A stretch of DNA of 64,000 nt from Mucilaginibacter sp. OK283 (GTDB lineage: Bacteria; Bacteroidota; Bacteroidia; Sphingobacteriales; Sphingobacteriaceae). The notes under the pieces were generated by a model. It was given only the letters and a program-made list of their open reading frames with translations, was not told the DNA's origin and did no database searches. The stretch is taken from assembly GCF_900110415.1 (NCBI RefSeq), contig NZ_FODR01000002.1, positions 496,001-560,000 of the forward strand, in the 5' to 3' direction. Shown here piece by piece: positions 8,333 to 16,158 of the stretch. Made by a program: the position numbers and the translations under genes. Within the stretch, counting starts at the first letter, position 1, and each line of letters starts with the position of its first letter.

Positions 8333-8881
8333 ATGTCATTTCGTTTACTGACACTTGTATTTTGTATAAGCCCGTTTATCCTTTTTGCTCAGGCTGGACC
8401 CAAAAAAGCAATTAAGAAATTAGGAGCAAATCCTATCTATATAATAGATAGCGTACGCGTATCTAAGCAGGAAATGATGGACTATGATGCTAAGCAGGTT
8501 ACCTTAGTCCATGTACTCACCGATTCCGATGCAATAAATGGATATGGACAAGAAGCTATCGATGGTGTTGTTCTGATAGAATCAAAACAATTCGCAACAA
8601 AACGGTACATACGATTTTTAAGAAAGGTATCTGCCCAATATGATAGTGTTTATAAAGCAACTAATACCGATACTACCTTTCAATATGTAGTAAATGATAA
8701 AATACAGAAGGGCGACTTTGCAGGTAATCTTGCTTTGATCGACAACGATAATTTTTTGGCTTTAACACTACTTACCGCAGAAGAATTAAAACGAGGTTAC
8801 GGTATTAATGATAAACTTATTGGCATTTTGATTAAAGCACGCAGACCGGATAACCTTTTTAACGGCAAGAAAAAATTTTAA
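8333..8881 (+). CDS. Secreted protein with two tandem TonB-plug-like units
   Basis: 182 residues from ATG 8333 (a GTG at 8309 is in frame but spoils the signal peptide). Signal peptide: MSFRLLTLVFCISPFILFA-QA. Residues about 34-85 (YIIDSVRVSKQEM ... INGYGQEAIDGVVLIES) match the pattern of the receptor plug domain, 'IDG--v----l ... YG--a-nGVi-I-tk'. Residues about 117-170 (VVNDKIQKGDF ... YGINDKLIGILIKAR) look like a second, more diverged copy. No barrel follows. Such stand-alone plug-like proteins occur in Bacteroidota, sometimes linked to BlaR/M56 systems; the role here is unknown. Confidence 0.5.
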   Translation: MSFRLLTLVFCISPFILFAQAGPKKAIKKLGANPIYIIDSVRVSKQEMMDYDAKQVTLVHVLTDSDAINGYGQEAIDGVVLIESKQFATKRYIRFLRKVSAQYDSVYKATNTDTTFQYVVNDKIQKGDFAGNLALIDNDNFLALTLLTAEELKRGYGINDKLIGILIKARRPDNLFNGKKKF

Positions 8882-8952
8882 CCGTTGGTAACTTACAATT
8901 AACCATATTGTAGATAAAGGCATTACCCCAATCAACTATTTCAACTTCGCTA

Positions 8953-8983
8953 TTTGATATTCAAAACCAAATAGTTAACTTTG
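8953..8983 (+). promoter_or_regulatory. rpsU promoter (TTTG-19-TAnnTTTG)
   Basis: TTTG at 8953-8956, 19 bases, then TAACTTTG at 8976-8983: an exact match to the Bacteroidota housekeeping promoter pattern. Transcription should begin near 8988-8992. A 7-bp inverted repeat (8950-8956 ctatttg, 8968-8974 caaatag) covers the -33 box and could be an operator. Confidence 0.7.
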
Positions 8984-8993
8984 CCCTCCCTTG

Positions 8994-9002
8994 AAAGGAG
9001 GT
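8994..9002 (+). promoter_or_regulatory. Strong Shine-Dalgarno of rpsU
   Basis: AAAGGAGGT, complementary to the 3' end of 16S rRNA, ends 12 bases before the ATG; a second partial AGGA lies 4 bases before the ATG. Such sites are rare in Bacteroidota, where bS21 helps hide the anti-SD; a strong SD on rpsU is a known trait of the phylum, read as self-control by bS21. Confidence 0.75.
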
Positions 9003-9014
9003 ATTTAGGAAATT

Positions 9015-9209
9015 ATGATCATTATTAACGTAAAAGACGGCGAATCATTAGACAAAGCATTGAAACGCTTCAAAAAGAAATTTGAAAAAACAGGTGTTTT
9101 AAGAGAACTTCGCAGTCGTCAGGCTTTTGAAAAAAAATCTGTAACCCGTCGTCATGTTGTTAAACATGCCATCTACAAGCAAAATATGAACTTAGAAACC
9201 ACTGTTTAA
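9015..9209 (+). CDS. rpsU: 30S ribosomal protein bS21
   Basis: 64 residues: MIIINVKDGESLDKALKRFKKK, followed by the basic RELRSRQAFEKKS helix and HVVKHAIYKQNM. Full length. It binds the 30S platform next to the 16S 3' end; in Bacteroidota it helps shield the anti-SD sequence. It has its own promoter, a strong SD and a downstream hairpin, so it can be expressed apart from xerC. The 5' leader is expected to be only about 25 bases. Confidence 0.95.
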   Translation: MIIINVKDGESLDKALKRFKKKFEKTGVLRELRSRQAFEKKSVTRRHVVKHAIYKQNMNLETTV

Positions 9210-9250
9210 TTCTGTCAAAAGAATTTTTCAGTTTTCTTAACACTATATTA

Positions 9251-9298
9251 AAACTATTTGTACATTCAATCTCTGGATGTTCAAATAGTTTTTATGTT
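9251..9298 (+). terminator. Terminator between rpsU and xerC
   Basis: Arms aaactatttg (9251-9260) and caaatagttt (9282-9291), followed by T-rich sequence. The xerC ATG (9294) begins just past the right arm, so the hairpin may also affect xerC translation. The arm word ctatttg/caaatag is the same as in the inverted repeat at the rpsU promoter. Confidence 0.6.
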
Positions 9299-10205
9299 TT
9301 TAGAGCGTTTTATCCAATATATTAAGTTCGAAAAACGGTACTCTCCACATACCGTATCGGCCTATCAATCAGACCTGGATCAGTTTATGCTCTTCCTCAA
9401 CAACCCTGGTGATGCCATCGTTGTTCCCGAACCCATAATTACCCATCCCAACCAAATTACGTATCATGACATCCGCAACTGGATGGTGAGCATGATTGAC
9501 CATAAATTAACCGGCCGGTCGGTTAACCGCAAGATGGCAACCCTGCGCAAGTATTTTAAATTTTTATTGCAGGAGGGTGTTATTACGCAAAACCCGGCAT
9601 CAAAAATCCGTTCACAAAAAATACCAAAGCACCTGCCGGTAGTAGTTGAGGGCACAAGCCTTACCCAAATGCTGGATAACGATATTGTTACCGATGATGA
9701 CTTTGAAGGCATGCGCAACAAGCTGGTGGTTGAGTTATTGTTTGGCACCGGCATACGCCTTGCCGAGCTGTTGGGCCTGAAAGATAGCGACATTAACGAT
9801 TATGAAGGCACTTTAAAAGTATTGGGCAAACGCAATAAAGAACGCATTATACCTATCAATACCGAATTGCGGATATTACTTGGGCGGTACCTGGAGTTAA
9901 AGAAAAATCAAAATTTTCATAACATTTCGGTAATGTTAATCGTTACAAGTAAAGGTACCGATGCTTATCGGCAACTAATTTATTTGATAGTGCAAAAATA
10001 CCTCTCTAACATATCAACCCAAACAAAAAGAAGCCCGCACGTGCTGCGGCACACATTTGCTACAAGCTTACTCAACAATGGGGCCGACCTGAACTCCATT
10101 AAAGAACTTTTGGGGCACGTTAACCTAAGCGCGACCCAAATTTATACACACAATTCAGTTGAACGATTAAAGTCTATTTACAAACAAGCCCATCCAAAGG
10201 CGTAA
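9294..10205 (+). CDS. xerC: Tyrosine recombinase XerC/XerD-type
   Basis: 303 residues from ATG 9294 (an upstream in-frame start at 9258 would lie inside the hairpin). It resolves chromosome dimers at dif. Seen: SAM-like N-terminal domain (RYSPHTVSAYQSDLDQFM), catalytic Arg in GTGIRLAEL, the HVLRHTFAT box (HxxR), LLGHVNLSATQIYTH with the second His and the Tyr nucleophile. Neighbours rpsU and hpf are housekeeping genes and there is no integrase-type context, so this is the chromosomal Xer, not a phage or transposon enzyme. Whether it is XerC or XerD cannot be settled from the window. Confidence 0.85.
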   Translation: MFLERFIQYIKFEKRYSPHTVSAYQSDLDQFMLFLNNPGDAIVVPEPIITHPNQITYHDIRNWMVSMIDHKLTGRSVNRKMATLRKYFKFLLQEGVITQNPASKIRSQKIPKHLPVVVEGTSLTQMLDNDIVTDDDFEGMRNKLVVELLFGTGIRLAELLGLKDSDINDYEGTLKVLGKRNKERIIPINTELRILLGRYLELKKNQNFHNISVMLIVTSKGTDAYRQLIYLIVQKYLSNISTQTKRSPHVLRHTFATSLLNNGADLNSIKELLGHVNLSATQIYTHNSVERLKSIYKQAHPKA

Positions 10206-10207
10206 TT

Positions 10208-10215
10208 AAAGGAGG
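10208..10215 (+). promoter_or_regulatory. Strong Shine-Dalgarno of hpf
   Basis: AAAGGAGG four bases before the ATG at 10220. It is one of the few full SD sites in the window. Confidence 0.75.
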
Positions 10216-10219
10216 AAAC

Positions 10220-10567
10220 ATGAAAATTACAGTGCAATCAATTCATTTTACCGCAGACAGGAAATTATTAGATTTTATTCAGAAGAAAGCTGATAAGCTG
10301 GATACGTTTTATGACCATATTATAAGTGGCGAGGTTTACTTAAAGCTTGAGAATGTGGAAGATGAGGCAAATAAAATTGCCGAGATTAAATTATTATTGC
10401 CGGGTAACCAGATTTTTGCCAAAGAGAAGTGCAAAAGTTTTGAAGAAGCAACAGATTTGGCGGTTGAGAGCCTGCGCAAGCAGATTGAGAAGCATAAACA
10501 GAAGAAAGCAATAGCCGATGCTGCTGCCAAAAAGGTAATACTAACCGAGGTAGAAGAAGGATTTTAA
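10220..10567 (+). CDS. hpf: Ribosome hibernation-promoting factor, HPF/RaiA family
   Basis: 115 residues, the short-form length. Seen: MKITVQSIHFTADRKLLDFIQKKADKL, beta-strand pattern with GEVYLKLENV and EIKLLLPGNQIFAKEKCKSFEEATDLAVESLRKQIEKHKQKK, the typical beta-alpha-beta-beta-beta-alpha layout. It binds in the decoding/mRNA channel of idle 30S subunits. It follows xerC by 14 bases and shares its transcript, but has its own strong SD, and ends at a terminator. Confidence 0.9.
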   Translation: MKITVQSIHFTADRKLLDFIQKKADKLDTFYDHIISGEVYLKLENVEDEANKIAEIKLLLPGNQIFAKEKCKSFEEATDLAVESLRKQIEKHKQKKAIADAAAKKVILTEVEEGF

Positions 10568-10591
10568 TATAAAAAAGGCCATTTTATGGTT

Positions 10592-10626
10592 AAAATCGAC
10601 GGGTTTACAGCCCGTCGATTTTTTTT
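10592..10626 (+). terminator. Terminator after hpf
   Basis: Perfect 12-bp stem 10592-10603 / 10611-10622 with a 7-base loop and a run of T to 10626. Confidence 0.9.
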
Positions 10627-10636
10627 GATAAAAAAT

Positions 10637-10666
10637 TTTGCAGCGGGGTATTTTTTTGTAGATTTG
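10637..10666 (+). promoter_or_regulatory. Promoter of the tRNA-tuf operon
   Basis: TTTG at 10637-10640, 18 bases, then TAGATTTG at 10659-10666. Transcription should start near 10672, giving a leader of about 145 bases before the first tRNA. A second -7-like box, TAGTTTTG, lies at 10751-10758 but has no -33 element at a suitable distance. Confidence 0.65.
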
Positions 10667-10816
10667 CAATCCCTTTCAGAGAGGTGCCAGCGTAGTAAAA
10701 TACCTTGTAAATTTTTGTAAAGAATGTTCTTTAAAATATAAAAAACTTATTAGTTTTGCCGCTCGATAAACGGAACCCCAGGGTTACGGTAATTGAAAGA
10801 GTAAAATAAAAGATAA

Positions 10817-10889
10817 GCCTCCTTAGCTCAGCTGGTAGAGCGACTGACTTGTAATCAGTAGGTCATTGGTTCGATCCCGATAGGAGGCT
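10817..10889 (+). tRNA. tRNA-Thr (anticodon TGT)
   Basis: 73 bases. Acceptor stem GCCTCCT/AGGAGGC with discriminator T, D-arm tagctcagctggtagagc, anticodon stem ACTGA/TCAGT with loop CTTGTAA, T-loop ttcgatc. CCA is not encoded. First gene of the tRNA-tuf operon. Confidence 0.95.
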
Positions 10890-10955
10890 CTGTTTTTTTC
10901 GGAGGTGTGATGTTTAGCTTCAATCTTGGACAGCACAAATCCGAAAACAACAACT

Positions 10956-11036
10956 GGGGAGATACCAGAGCGGTCAAATGGGGCGGACTGTAAATCCGCT
11001 GCTTCGGCTACGAAGGTTCGAATCCTTCTCTCCCCA
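10956..11036 (+). tRNA. tRNA-Tyr (anticodon GTA)
   Basis: 81 bases with a long variable arm (gctgcttcggctacg region), as expected of bacterial tRNA-Tyr. Acceptor GGGGAGA/TCTCCCC, discriminator A; anticodon loop CTGTAAA. Confidence 0.95.
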
Positions 11037-11064
11037 CTTTTTTTAATGAGTGATTTATTGAGTT

Positions 11065-11107
11065 AGTGATTTAGTGAATGCTAAAATCACCAATTCACTA
11101 AATCGCT
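11065..11107. repeat. Word-built inverted repeat between tRNA-Tyr and tRNA-Gly
   Basis: Arms 11065-11079 and 11093-11107 match at 14 of 15 positions and consist of agtga/ttagtga words; further copies of the word extend both arms (11047-11117). Transcribed as part of the tRNA precursor, it would form a long hairpin that might guide processing. Confidence 0.65.
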
Positions 11108-11127
11108 CATTCACTAATTAAAAACAA

Positions 11128-11200
11128 GCGGAAGTAGCTCAGTTGGTAGAGCGATAGCCTTCCAAGCTATAGGTCGCGAGTTCGAACCTCGTCTTCCGCT
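11128..11200 (+). tRNA. tRNA-Gly (anticodon TCC)
   Basis: 73 bases. Acceptor GCGGAAG/CTTCCGC, discriminator T; anticodon stem ATAGC/GCTAT with loop CTTCCAA; T-loop ttcgaac. Confidence 0.95.
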
Positions 11201-11227
11201 CGGTTACAGTAGGCAGTTGGCCGTGGG

Positions 11228-11285
11228 CAGTTTACAGTTATTATTAACTAGCAACTGCAAACTAACAACTGATAACTGCAAACTA
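11228..11285. repeat. Word-built imperfect inverted repeat between tRNA-Gly and tRNA-Thr
   Basis: Arms 11228-11240 and 11273-11285 pair over about 12 bases with one mismatch; the word gcagttt/aactgc recurs five or six times in 11212-11284. Different words from the previous tRNA spacer, same style. Confidence 0.55.
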
Positions 11286-11294
11286 AAAAAATAA

Positions 11295-11366
<72 letters not shown>

Positions 11367-11433
11367 CAACAGAATAAAACATAATAAAGAATACATTTTT
11401 AAGTATAAATTAACCTACAAATAATTATAAATC

Positions 11434-12621
11434 ATGGCAAAAGAAAAGTTTGACCGCAGTAAACCGCATTTAAACATCGGTACAATCGGTCACGTTGACC
11501 ACGGCAAAACAACCCTTACTGCAGCTATCACTAAAGTTTTAGCTGATGCAGGTTTATCAGAAGCTCGTTCATTTGATTCAATTGACTCAGCTCCTGAAGA
11601 AAAAGAACGTGGTATTACAATTAACACCGCGCACGTTGAGTACTCAACTGCTAACCGTCACTACGCTCACGTTGACTGTCCAGGTCACGCGGATTACGTG
11701 AAAAACATGGTTACAGGTGCTGCTCAGATGGACGGTGCAATCATTGTAGTTGCTGCAACTGATGGTCCGATGCCACAAACCCGCGAACACATCCTGTTGG
11801 CACGTCAGGTAGGTGTACCTGCACTTGTTGTTTTCATGAACAAGGTTGACATGGTTGATGATCCGGAATTATTAGAATTAGTAGAAATGGAAATTCGTGA
11901 ATTATTATCATTCTACGAATATCCAGGTGATGATATCCCAGTAATCCAGGGTTCTGCATTAGGTGGTCTTAACGGCGATCCTACCTGGGTTGGTAAAATC
12001 ATGGAGTTGATGGATGCTGTTGATAACTTTATCCCTATCCCTCCACGTTTGACAGATCTTCCTTTCTTAATGCCTGTTGAAGACGTATTCTCAATCACTG
12101 GTCGTGGTACTGTTGCTACCGGTCGTATTGAGCGTGGTGTAATCAACTCAGGTGAGCAAGTTGACATCCTTGGTATGGGTGCCGAGAACTTGAAATCAAC
12201 TGTAACTGGTGTTGAGATGTTCCGTAAGATCCTTGATCGCGGCGAAGCTGGTGACAACGTAGGTTTATTGTTACGTGGTATTGAAAAAACTGATATCCGT
12301 CGTGGTATGGTTATTTGCAAACCAGGTTCAGTGACTCCACACACCGACTTTAAAGCAGAAGTATACGTATTATCAAAAGCAGAAGGTGGCCGTCACACTC
12401 CATTCTTCAACAAATACCGCCCGCAATTCTATTTCCGTACAACTGACGTAACCGGTGAAATTTCATTGGCCGAAGGTGTAGAAATGGTTATGCCAGGTGA
12501 TAACGTTACCATCACTGTAAAATTGATCAACGCTATCGCTATGGAAAAAGGCTTACGTTTCGCTATCCGTGAAGGTGGCAGAACAGTAGGTGCTGGCCAG
12601 GTAACTGAAATTTTGAAATAA
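11434..12621 (+). CDS. tuf: Translation elongation factor Tu
   Basis: 395 residues. GTPase that brings aminoacyl-tRNA to the ribosome. Seen: G1 GHVDHGKT (19-26), switch I with [39 protein letters not shown], then the two beta-barrel domains ending [11 protein letters not shown]. The only tuf in the window; closes the tRNA-tuf unit before a terminator. Confidence 0.98.
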   Translation: MAKEKFDRSKPHLNIGTIGHVDHGKTTLTAAITKVLADAGLSEARSFDSIDSAPEEKERGITINTAHVEYSTANRHYAHVDCPGHADYVKNMVTGAAQMDGAIIVVAATDGPMPQTREHILLARQVGVPALVVFMNKVDMVDDPELLELVEMEIRELLSFYEYPGDDIPVIQGSALGGLNGDPTWVGKIMELMDAVDNFIPIPPRLTDLPFLMPVEDVFSITGRGTVATGRIERGVINSGEQVDILGMGAENLKSTVTGVEMFRKILDRGEAGDNVGLLLRGIEKTDIRRGMVICKPGSVTPHTDFKAEVYVLSKAEGGRHTPFFNKYRPQFYFRTTDVTGEISLAEGVEMVMPGDNVTITVKLINAIAMEKGLRFAIREGGRTVGAGQVTEILK

Positions 12622-12643
12622 GAATTTCAAAAAGGTTAATTGG

Positions 12644-12682
12644 AAACATAAGTTTACTGTAAAAAGTAAACTTATGTTTTCT
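12644..12682 (+). terminator. Terminator after tuf
   Basis: Perfect 15-bp stem 12644-12658 / 12665-12679 with a 6-base loop and a short T tail. It precedes tRNA-Trp by about 15 bases, so the promoter of the next unit must overlap it, or read-through occurs. Confidence 0.8.
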
Positions 12683-12697
12683 TATTATAAAATATAC

Positions 12698-12768
12698 ACG
12701 GGAATAGTTCAACGGTAGAATAGAGGTCTCCAAAACCTTTGATCAGGGTTCGAATCCTTGTTCCCGTG
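12698..12768 (+). tRNA. tRNA-Trp (anticodon CCA)
   Basis: 71 bases. Acceptor ACGGGAA/TTCCCGT, discriminator G as required for Trp; anticodon loop CTCCAAA; T-loop ttcgaat. The secE start codon follows 18 bases later, as in many bacteria. Confidence 0.95.
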
Positions 12769-12786
12769 CATAAGCAAAGTTTAAAA

Positions 12787-12981
12787 ATGGCTAACGTAAC
12801 TGAATATATTAAAGAATCATACATCGAGTTAACTGAGAAGGTAACCTGGCCAACCTGGCGTGAGTTGCAAAGCAGTGCCATATTGGTATTGGTTGCTGCA
12901 ATTATCATTGCCTTGGTTATCTTAGGTATGGACCAGATCATAGCTTATTTGCTTAAAGCATTTTATAGTTCACTTACATAA
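12787..12981 (+). CDS. secE: Preprotein translocase subunit SecE
   Basis: 64 residues from ATG 12787; the in-frame ATG at 12739 lies inside tRNA-Trp and is not used. Single membrane span (ILVLVAAIIIALVILGMDQIIAYL) after the amphipathic ESYIELTEKVTWPTWREL segment typical of short SecE. Part of the SecYEG channel. Followed by nusG after 16 bases. Confidence 0.93.
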   Translation: MANVTEYIKESYIELTEKVTWPTWRELQSSAILVLVAAIIIALVILGMDQIIAYLLKAFYSSLT

Positions 12982-12997
12982 TATTTAGGAGATAGCG

Positions 12998-13540
12998 ATG
13001 AGTGATCAATTGAAGTGGTATGTAGTTAGGGCCATAAGTGGTAAAGAAAAAAAGGTTAAACAATATATAGATGCCGAAATTAGTCGTTTGGGCATTACCC
13101 ATTTGGTACCACAGGTATTAATACCAACCGAAAAGTACTATCAAATGCGCGATGGAAAAAAGATTGCTAAAGAGCGTAACTACTTTCCGGGCTATGTATT
13201 GATGGAAGCTGTATTAGATGGCGAAACCGAACACATCATCAAAAATATAAACAGTGTTATAGGATTTTTAGGCGACAAAGCCGGTAATGCTATCCCACTG
13301 CGCCAGGCCGAAGTTAACCGTATTTTAGGTAAGGTTGATGAAATGAGTGCCCAGGGCGAAACAATGAACGTACCTTACTACATAGGCGAAAACGTAAAAG
13401 TAATGGACGGGCCTTTCAATGGTTTCAGCGGTGTTATCGAAGAAGTTAACGAAGAAAAAAAGAAATTAAAAGTTATGGTAAAGATATTCGGGCGCCGTAC
13501 GCCGCTTGAATTGAATTACATGCAGGTAGAGAAAGAATAG
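12998..13540 (+). CDS. nusG: Transcription antitermination factor NusG
   Basis: 180 residues: NGN domain (WYVVRAISGKEKKVKQYI ... NYFPGYVLMEAVL) and C-terminal KOW domain (GENVKVMDGPFNGFSGVIEEVNEEKKKLKVMV). It binds RNA polymerase and couples transcription to translation or Rho. TAGGAG at 12986-12991, six bases before the ATG, is an SD-like site. Confidence 0.95.
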   Translation: MSDQLKWYVVRAISGKEKKVKQYIDAEISRLGITHLVPQVLIPTEKYYQMRDGKKIAKERNYFPGYVLMEAVLDGETEHIIKNINSVIGFLGDKAGNAIPLRQAEVNRILGKVDEMSAQGETMNVPYYIGENVKVMDGPFNGFSGVIEEVNEEKKKLKVMVKIFGRRTPLELNYMQVEKE

Positions 13541-13561
13541 TTTTCAAAAATTTCGGATGTC

Positions 13562-13639
13562 GGATTTTCGATTTCGGAATTTTTGAATTTTAAAATATAA
13601 GATAGAAGAGTAAGGGAATAAATCCGAAATGGAAAATCC
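13562..13639. repeat. Word-built inverted repeat between nusG and rplK
   Basis: Arms 13562-13578 and 13623-13639 match at 16 of 17 positions. They consist of tccgaaat/ggatttt words, with extra copies on both sides (13553-13655). It would form a long hairpin within the nusG-rplK transcript. Confidence 0.7.
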
Positions 13640-13718
13640 CAAATCCGAAATCAAAACGTCCTTAAATGTTACTTAGCTTCCACTTACTAACATTGAGTTA
13701 TAATTAAAGTAAATTAAA

Positions 13719-14159
13719 ATGGCAAAAGAGATCGGTGCAATGGTAAAGCTGCAGGTTAAAGGCGGCGCCGCAAACCCATCACCTCCAATTGGCCCTGCAT
13801 TGGGTGCAAAAGGTGTGAACATCATGGAGTTTTGCAAGCAATTTAATGCACGTACCCAGGATAAAGCTGGAAAGGTGTTGCCTGTTTTGATTACTGTTTA
13901 TGTTGACAAATCTTTCGAATTTATCATCAAAACCCCTCCTGTTGCAATCCAGTTATTGGAAGTTACAGGTTTAAAAAGTGGTTCGGCTGAACCCAACCGT
14001 AAAAAAGTTGCCAATGTAAATTGGGAGCAGGTTGAAACTATAGCCAAAGATAAAATGGTAGATTTAAATGCATTTACTGTAGAATCAGCCATGAAAATGG
14101 TGGCAGGTACTGCCCGTAGTATGGGAATCACCGTATCAGGTACGGCTCCCTGGAACTAA
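13719..14159 (+). CDS. rplK: 50S ribosomal protein uL11
   Basis: 146 residues: [20 protein letters not shown] (Pro-rich N-terminal domain), CKQFNARTQ, and C-terminal rRNA-binding domain ending [11 protein letters not shown]. Stalk-base protein of the GTPase centre. First gene of the rplKAJL-rpoBC series. Confidence 0.97.
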   Translation: MAKEIGAMVKLQVKGGAANPSPPIGPALGAKGVNIMEFCKQFNARTQDKAGKVLPVLITVYVDKSFEFIIKTPPVAIQLLEVTGLKSGSAEPNRKKVANVNWEQVETIAKDKMVDLNAFTVESAMKMVAGTARSMGITVSGTAPWN

Positions 14160-14162
14160 ATT

Positions 14163-14231
14163 GGTTTCGGATTTCGGATTTTCGATTTCGGATTTTTAAA
14201 ATCTCAAATCTTAGATCTCAGATCTCGGATC
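14163..14231. repeat. Word-repeat spacer between rplK and rplA
   Basis: Direct copies of ttcggat/ttcgatt (14165-14197) followed by a different word, atctcaaatc / gatctcagatc (14200-14230). Only partly self-complementary, so closer to a tandem word run than a hairpin. Confidence 0.55.
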
Positions 14232-14267
14232 AAAAATTATTAATTTATACAAAATCAGTTTAAGACA

Positions 14268-14966
14268 GTGGCTAGATTAACAAAAAATCAAAAAGCGGCA
14301 CTCTCCAAAATTGAGGCAAACAAATCGTATTCATTAGAAGCTGCATCAGCTTTGGTAAAGGAATTAACCTTGACTAAATTTGATTCATCAGTTGATATAG
14401 ACGTTCGTTTAGGTGTTGACCCGCGTAAAGCCAATCAAATGGTACGTGGTATTGCAACATTACCTCATGGAACCGGTAAAACTGTACGTGTATTGGTGCT
14501 TTGTACTCCTGATAAGGAACAAGAAGCTAAAGATGCAGGTGCGGATTACGTAGGTTTGGATGAATATATTGCCAAGATTGAAGGCGGATGGACTGACGTT
14601 GATATTATCATCACTATGCCAAGTGTAATGGCTAAGGTAGGTCGTTTGGGTAGAATTTTAGGCCCGCGTAACCTTATGCCAAACCCTAAATCAGGAACAG
14701 TAACTCCAGAAGTTGGAAAAGCTGTAACTGAGGTAAAAGGCGGTAAAATCGACTTCAAGGTTGATAAAACAGGTATCATCCATACCTCAATAGGAAAAGC
14801 ATCATTCCCTGCAGATAAAATTTATGAGAATGCATTAGAAGTATTGCAAACTATCTCAAAATTAAAACCATCAGCAGCAAAAGGAACATATTTCAAGAGC
14901 ATTCACATCTCTTCAACCATGTCTCCTGGAATAACAGTTGAAACTAAATCAGTAGCGGGGATCTAA
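14268..14966 (+). CDS. rplA: 50S ribosomal protein uL1
   Basis: 232 residues from GTG 14268 ([21 protein letters not shown]). Seen: [57 protein letters not shown]1-stalk protein; in many bacteria it also represses its own operon mRNA. Two bases separate it from rplJ. Confidence 0.97.
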   Translation: MARLTKNQKAALSKIEANKSYSLEAASALVKELTLTKFDSSVDIDVRLGVDPRKANQMVRGIATLPHGTGKTVRVLVLCTPDKEQEAKDAGADYVGLDEYIAKIEGGWTDVDIIITMPSVMAKVGRLGRILGPRNLMPNPKSGTVTPEVGKAVTEVKGGKIDFKVDKTGIIHTSIGKASFPADKIYENALEVLQTISKLKPSAAKGTYFKSIHISSTMSPGITVETKSVAGI

Positions 14967-14968
14967 TC

Positions 14969-15487
14969 ATGAATAAAGAAGAAAAATACGACCTTGTTCT
15001 TGCCCTTACTGAGCAAATGAAAGAGTACGGTAATTTCTATATTACTGATACCTCTAATTTAACAGTTGCAAAGATCAACGATATCCGTCGTCAGTGTTTC
15101 CAAAGCGAAATCACAATGAAAGTGGCAAAAAATAGCTTGATTAAAAAAGCTATGGAAGCTGCAGGTGGCGATTACACTCCAATATTTGATGTATTAAAAG
15201 GTTCATCATCAATCCTTTTTTCAAAATCAGCAACTGCCCCGGCAAAGTTGATTAAACAATTAAGGAAAAAAAGTGACAAACCGATTTTAAAAGCAGCTTA
15301 TATTGATTCAGCAATATTTATTGGCGACAACCAGATCGATACGTTGATCAAGTTGAAATCAAAAGAGCAGCTGATAGGCGAAGTTATCGGATTATTGCAA
15401 TCACCAGCCAAGAATGTTATTTCTGCACTGCAATCAGGCGGAAATACTATCGCAGGTTTGGTAAAAACATTACAAGAAAGAGGTTAA
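14969..15487 (+). CDS. rplJ: 50S ribosomal protein uL10
   Basis: 172 residues: N-terminal rRNA-binding domain (FYITDTSNLTVAKINDIRRQCF, MKVAKNSLIKKAME), C-terminal helix that carries bL12 dimers (NVISALQSGGNTIAGLVKTLQER). Stalk protein; tightly coupled to rplA. Confidence 0.96.
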   Translation: MNKEEKYDLVLALTEQMKEYGNFYITDTSNLTVAKINDIRRQCFQSEITMKVAKNSLIKKAMEAAGGDYTPIFDVLKGSSSILFSKSATAPAKLIKQLRKKSDKPILKAAYIDSAIFIGDNQIDTLIKLKSKEQLIGEVIGLLQSPAKNVISALQSGGNTIAGLVKTLQERG

Positions 15488-15550
15488 CTAACACCTCAAT
15501 AAAGTTAGATAACAATAAACAAAAAGCATTAAAAGTAAAATTTAAATAAA

Positions 15551-15934
15551 ATGGCGGATTTAAAAGCGTTTGCTGAACAGTTGGTAAACTTAACAGTAAA
15601 GGAAGTAAACGAATTAGCTCAGATCTTAAAAGACGAGTATGGTATTGAGCCTGCTGCTGCAGCTGTTGCTGTTGCTGCTGCTCCGGCTGGTGGCGATGAC
15701 GCTCCTGCTGCTGAAGCAGTACAAACTGCATTTGACGTTATCCTGAAAGAAGCAGGTGGCGCTAAATTAGCAGTTGTTAAATTAGTAAAAGACTTAACTG
15801 GCTTAGGTTTGAAAGAAGCTAAAGATCTTGTTGATGGTGCACCAAAAGAAGTTAAAACCGGTGTAACTAAAGAAGAAGCTGAATCTTTGAAAAAACAATT
15901 AGAAGAAGCTGGAGCAGTAGTTGAGGTTAAATAA
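15551..15934 (+). CDS. rplL: 50S ribosomal protein bL12 (L7/L12)
   Basis: 127 residues: N-terminal dimerisation helices, Ala-rich hinge (15650-15720, mostly gct/gca Ala codons) and the C-terminal factor-binding domain with [28 protein letters not shown]. Full length. Confidence 0.97.
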   Translation: MADLKAFAEQLVNLTVKEVNELAQILKDEYGIEPAAAAVAVAAAPAGGDDAPAAEAVQTAFDVILKEAGGAKLAVVKLVKDLTGLGLKEAKDLVDGAPKEVKTGVTKEEAESLKKQLEEAGAVVEVK

Positions 15935-15958
15935 GTTAACCCAATAAAATATAGCATG

Positions 15959-15986
15959 AGACTCCGACCTATTTTGGTCGGGGTCT
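15959..15986 (+). terminator. Hairpin after rplL, probable attenuator before rpoB
   Basis: 11-bp stem 15959-15969 / 15976-15986 with one G-T pair and a 6-base loop, without a long T run. Its position, between rplL and rpoB, is where partial terminators reduce RNA-polymerase gene expression in other bacteria. Confidence 0.6.
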
Positions 15987-16020
15987 ATTGCTGTTTATAA
16001 AGGTTTGGATATTAGATGCC

Positions 16021-16123
16021 AGATATGAGATGTAAGATATGAGATTTTTGGCGGTTAAACTTTTAACTACCAGCCTTCTGCAACATATTCGGTCTCAAAT
16101 CTCACATCTCAAATCTCACATCT
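16021..16123. repeat. Word-built inverted repeat between rplL and rpoB
   Basis: Arms 16021-16047 and 16097-16123 (27 bases) pair at about 23 positions. Each arm is four variants of the word agat(a/g)tg/gagatt. The unpaired loop is about 50 bases. Confidence 0.7.
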
Positions 16124-16158
16124 ACAAAAGTTTATTAATAAACTAAAAATTAAACACC

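Noticed and set aside
9294..10205. XerC-like gene as a sign of an integrated element
   Set aside because: Housekeeping neighbours (rpsU, hpf), no att-like repeats, and sequence typical of the chromosomal dimer-resolving recombinase.
12672..12941. Minus-strand 89-codon frame
   Set aside because: Runs through tRNA-Trp and secE on the opposite strand; both are certain.
15447..15731. Minus-strand Gln-rich frame
   Set aside because: Antisense of the Ala-rich hinge of rplL; the Gln codons mirror Ala codons in another frame.
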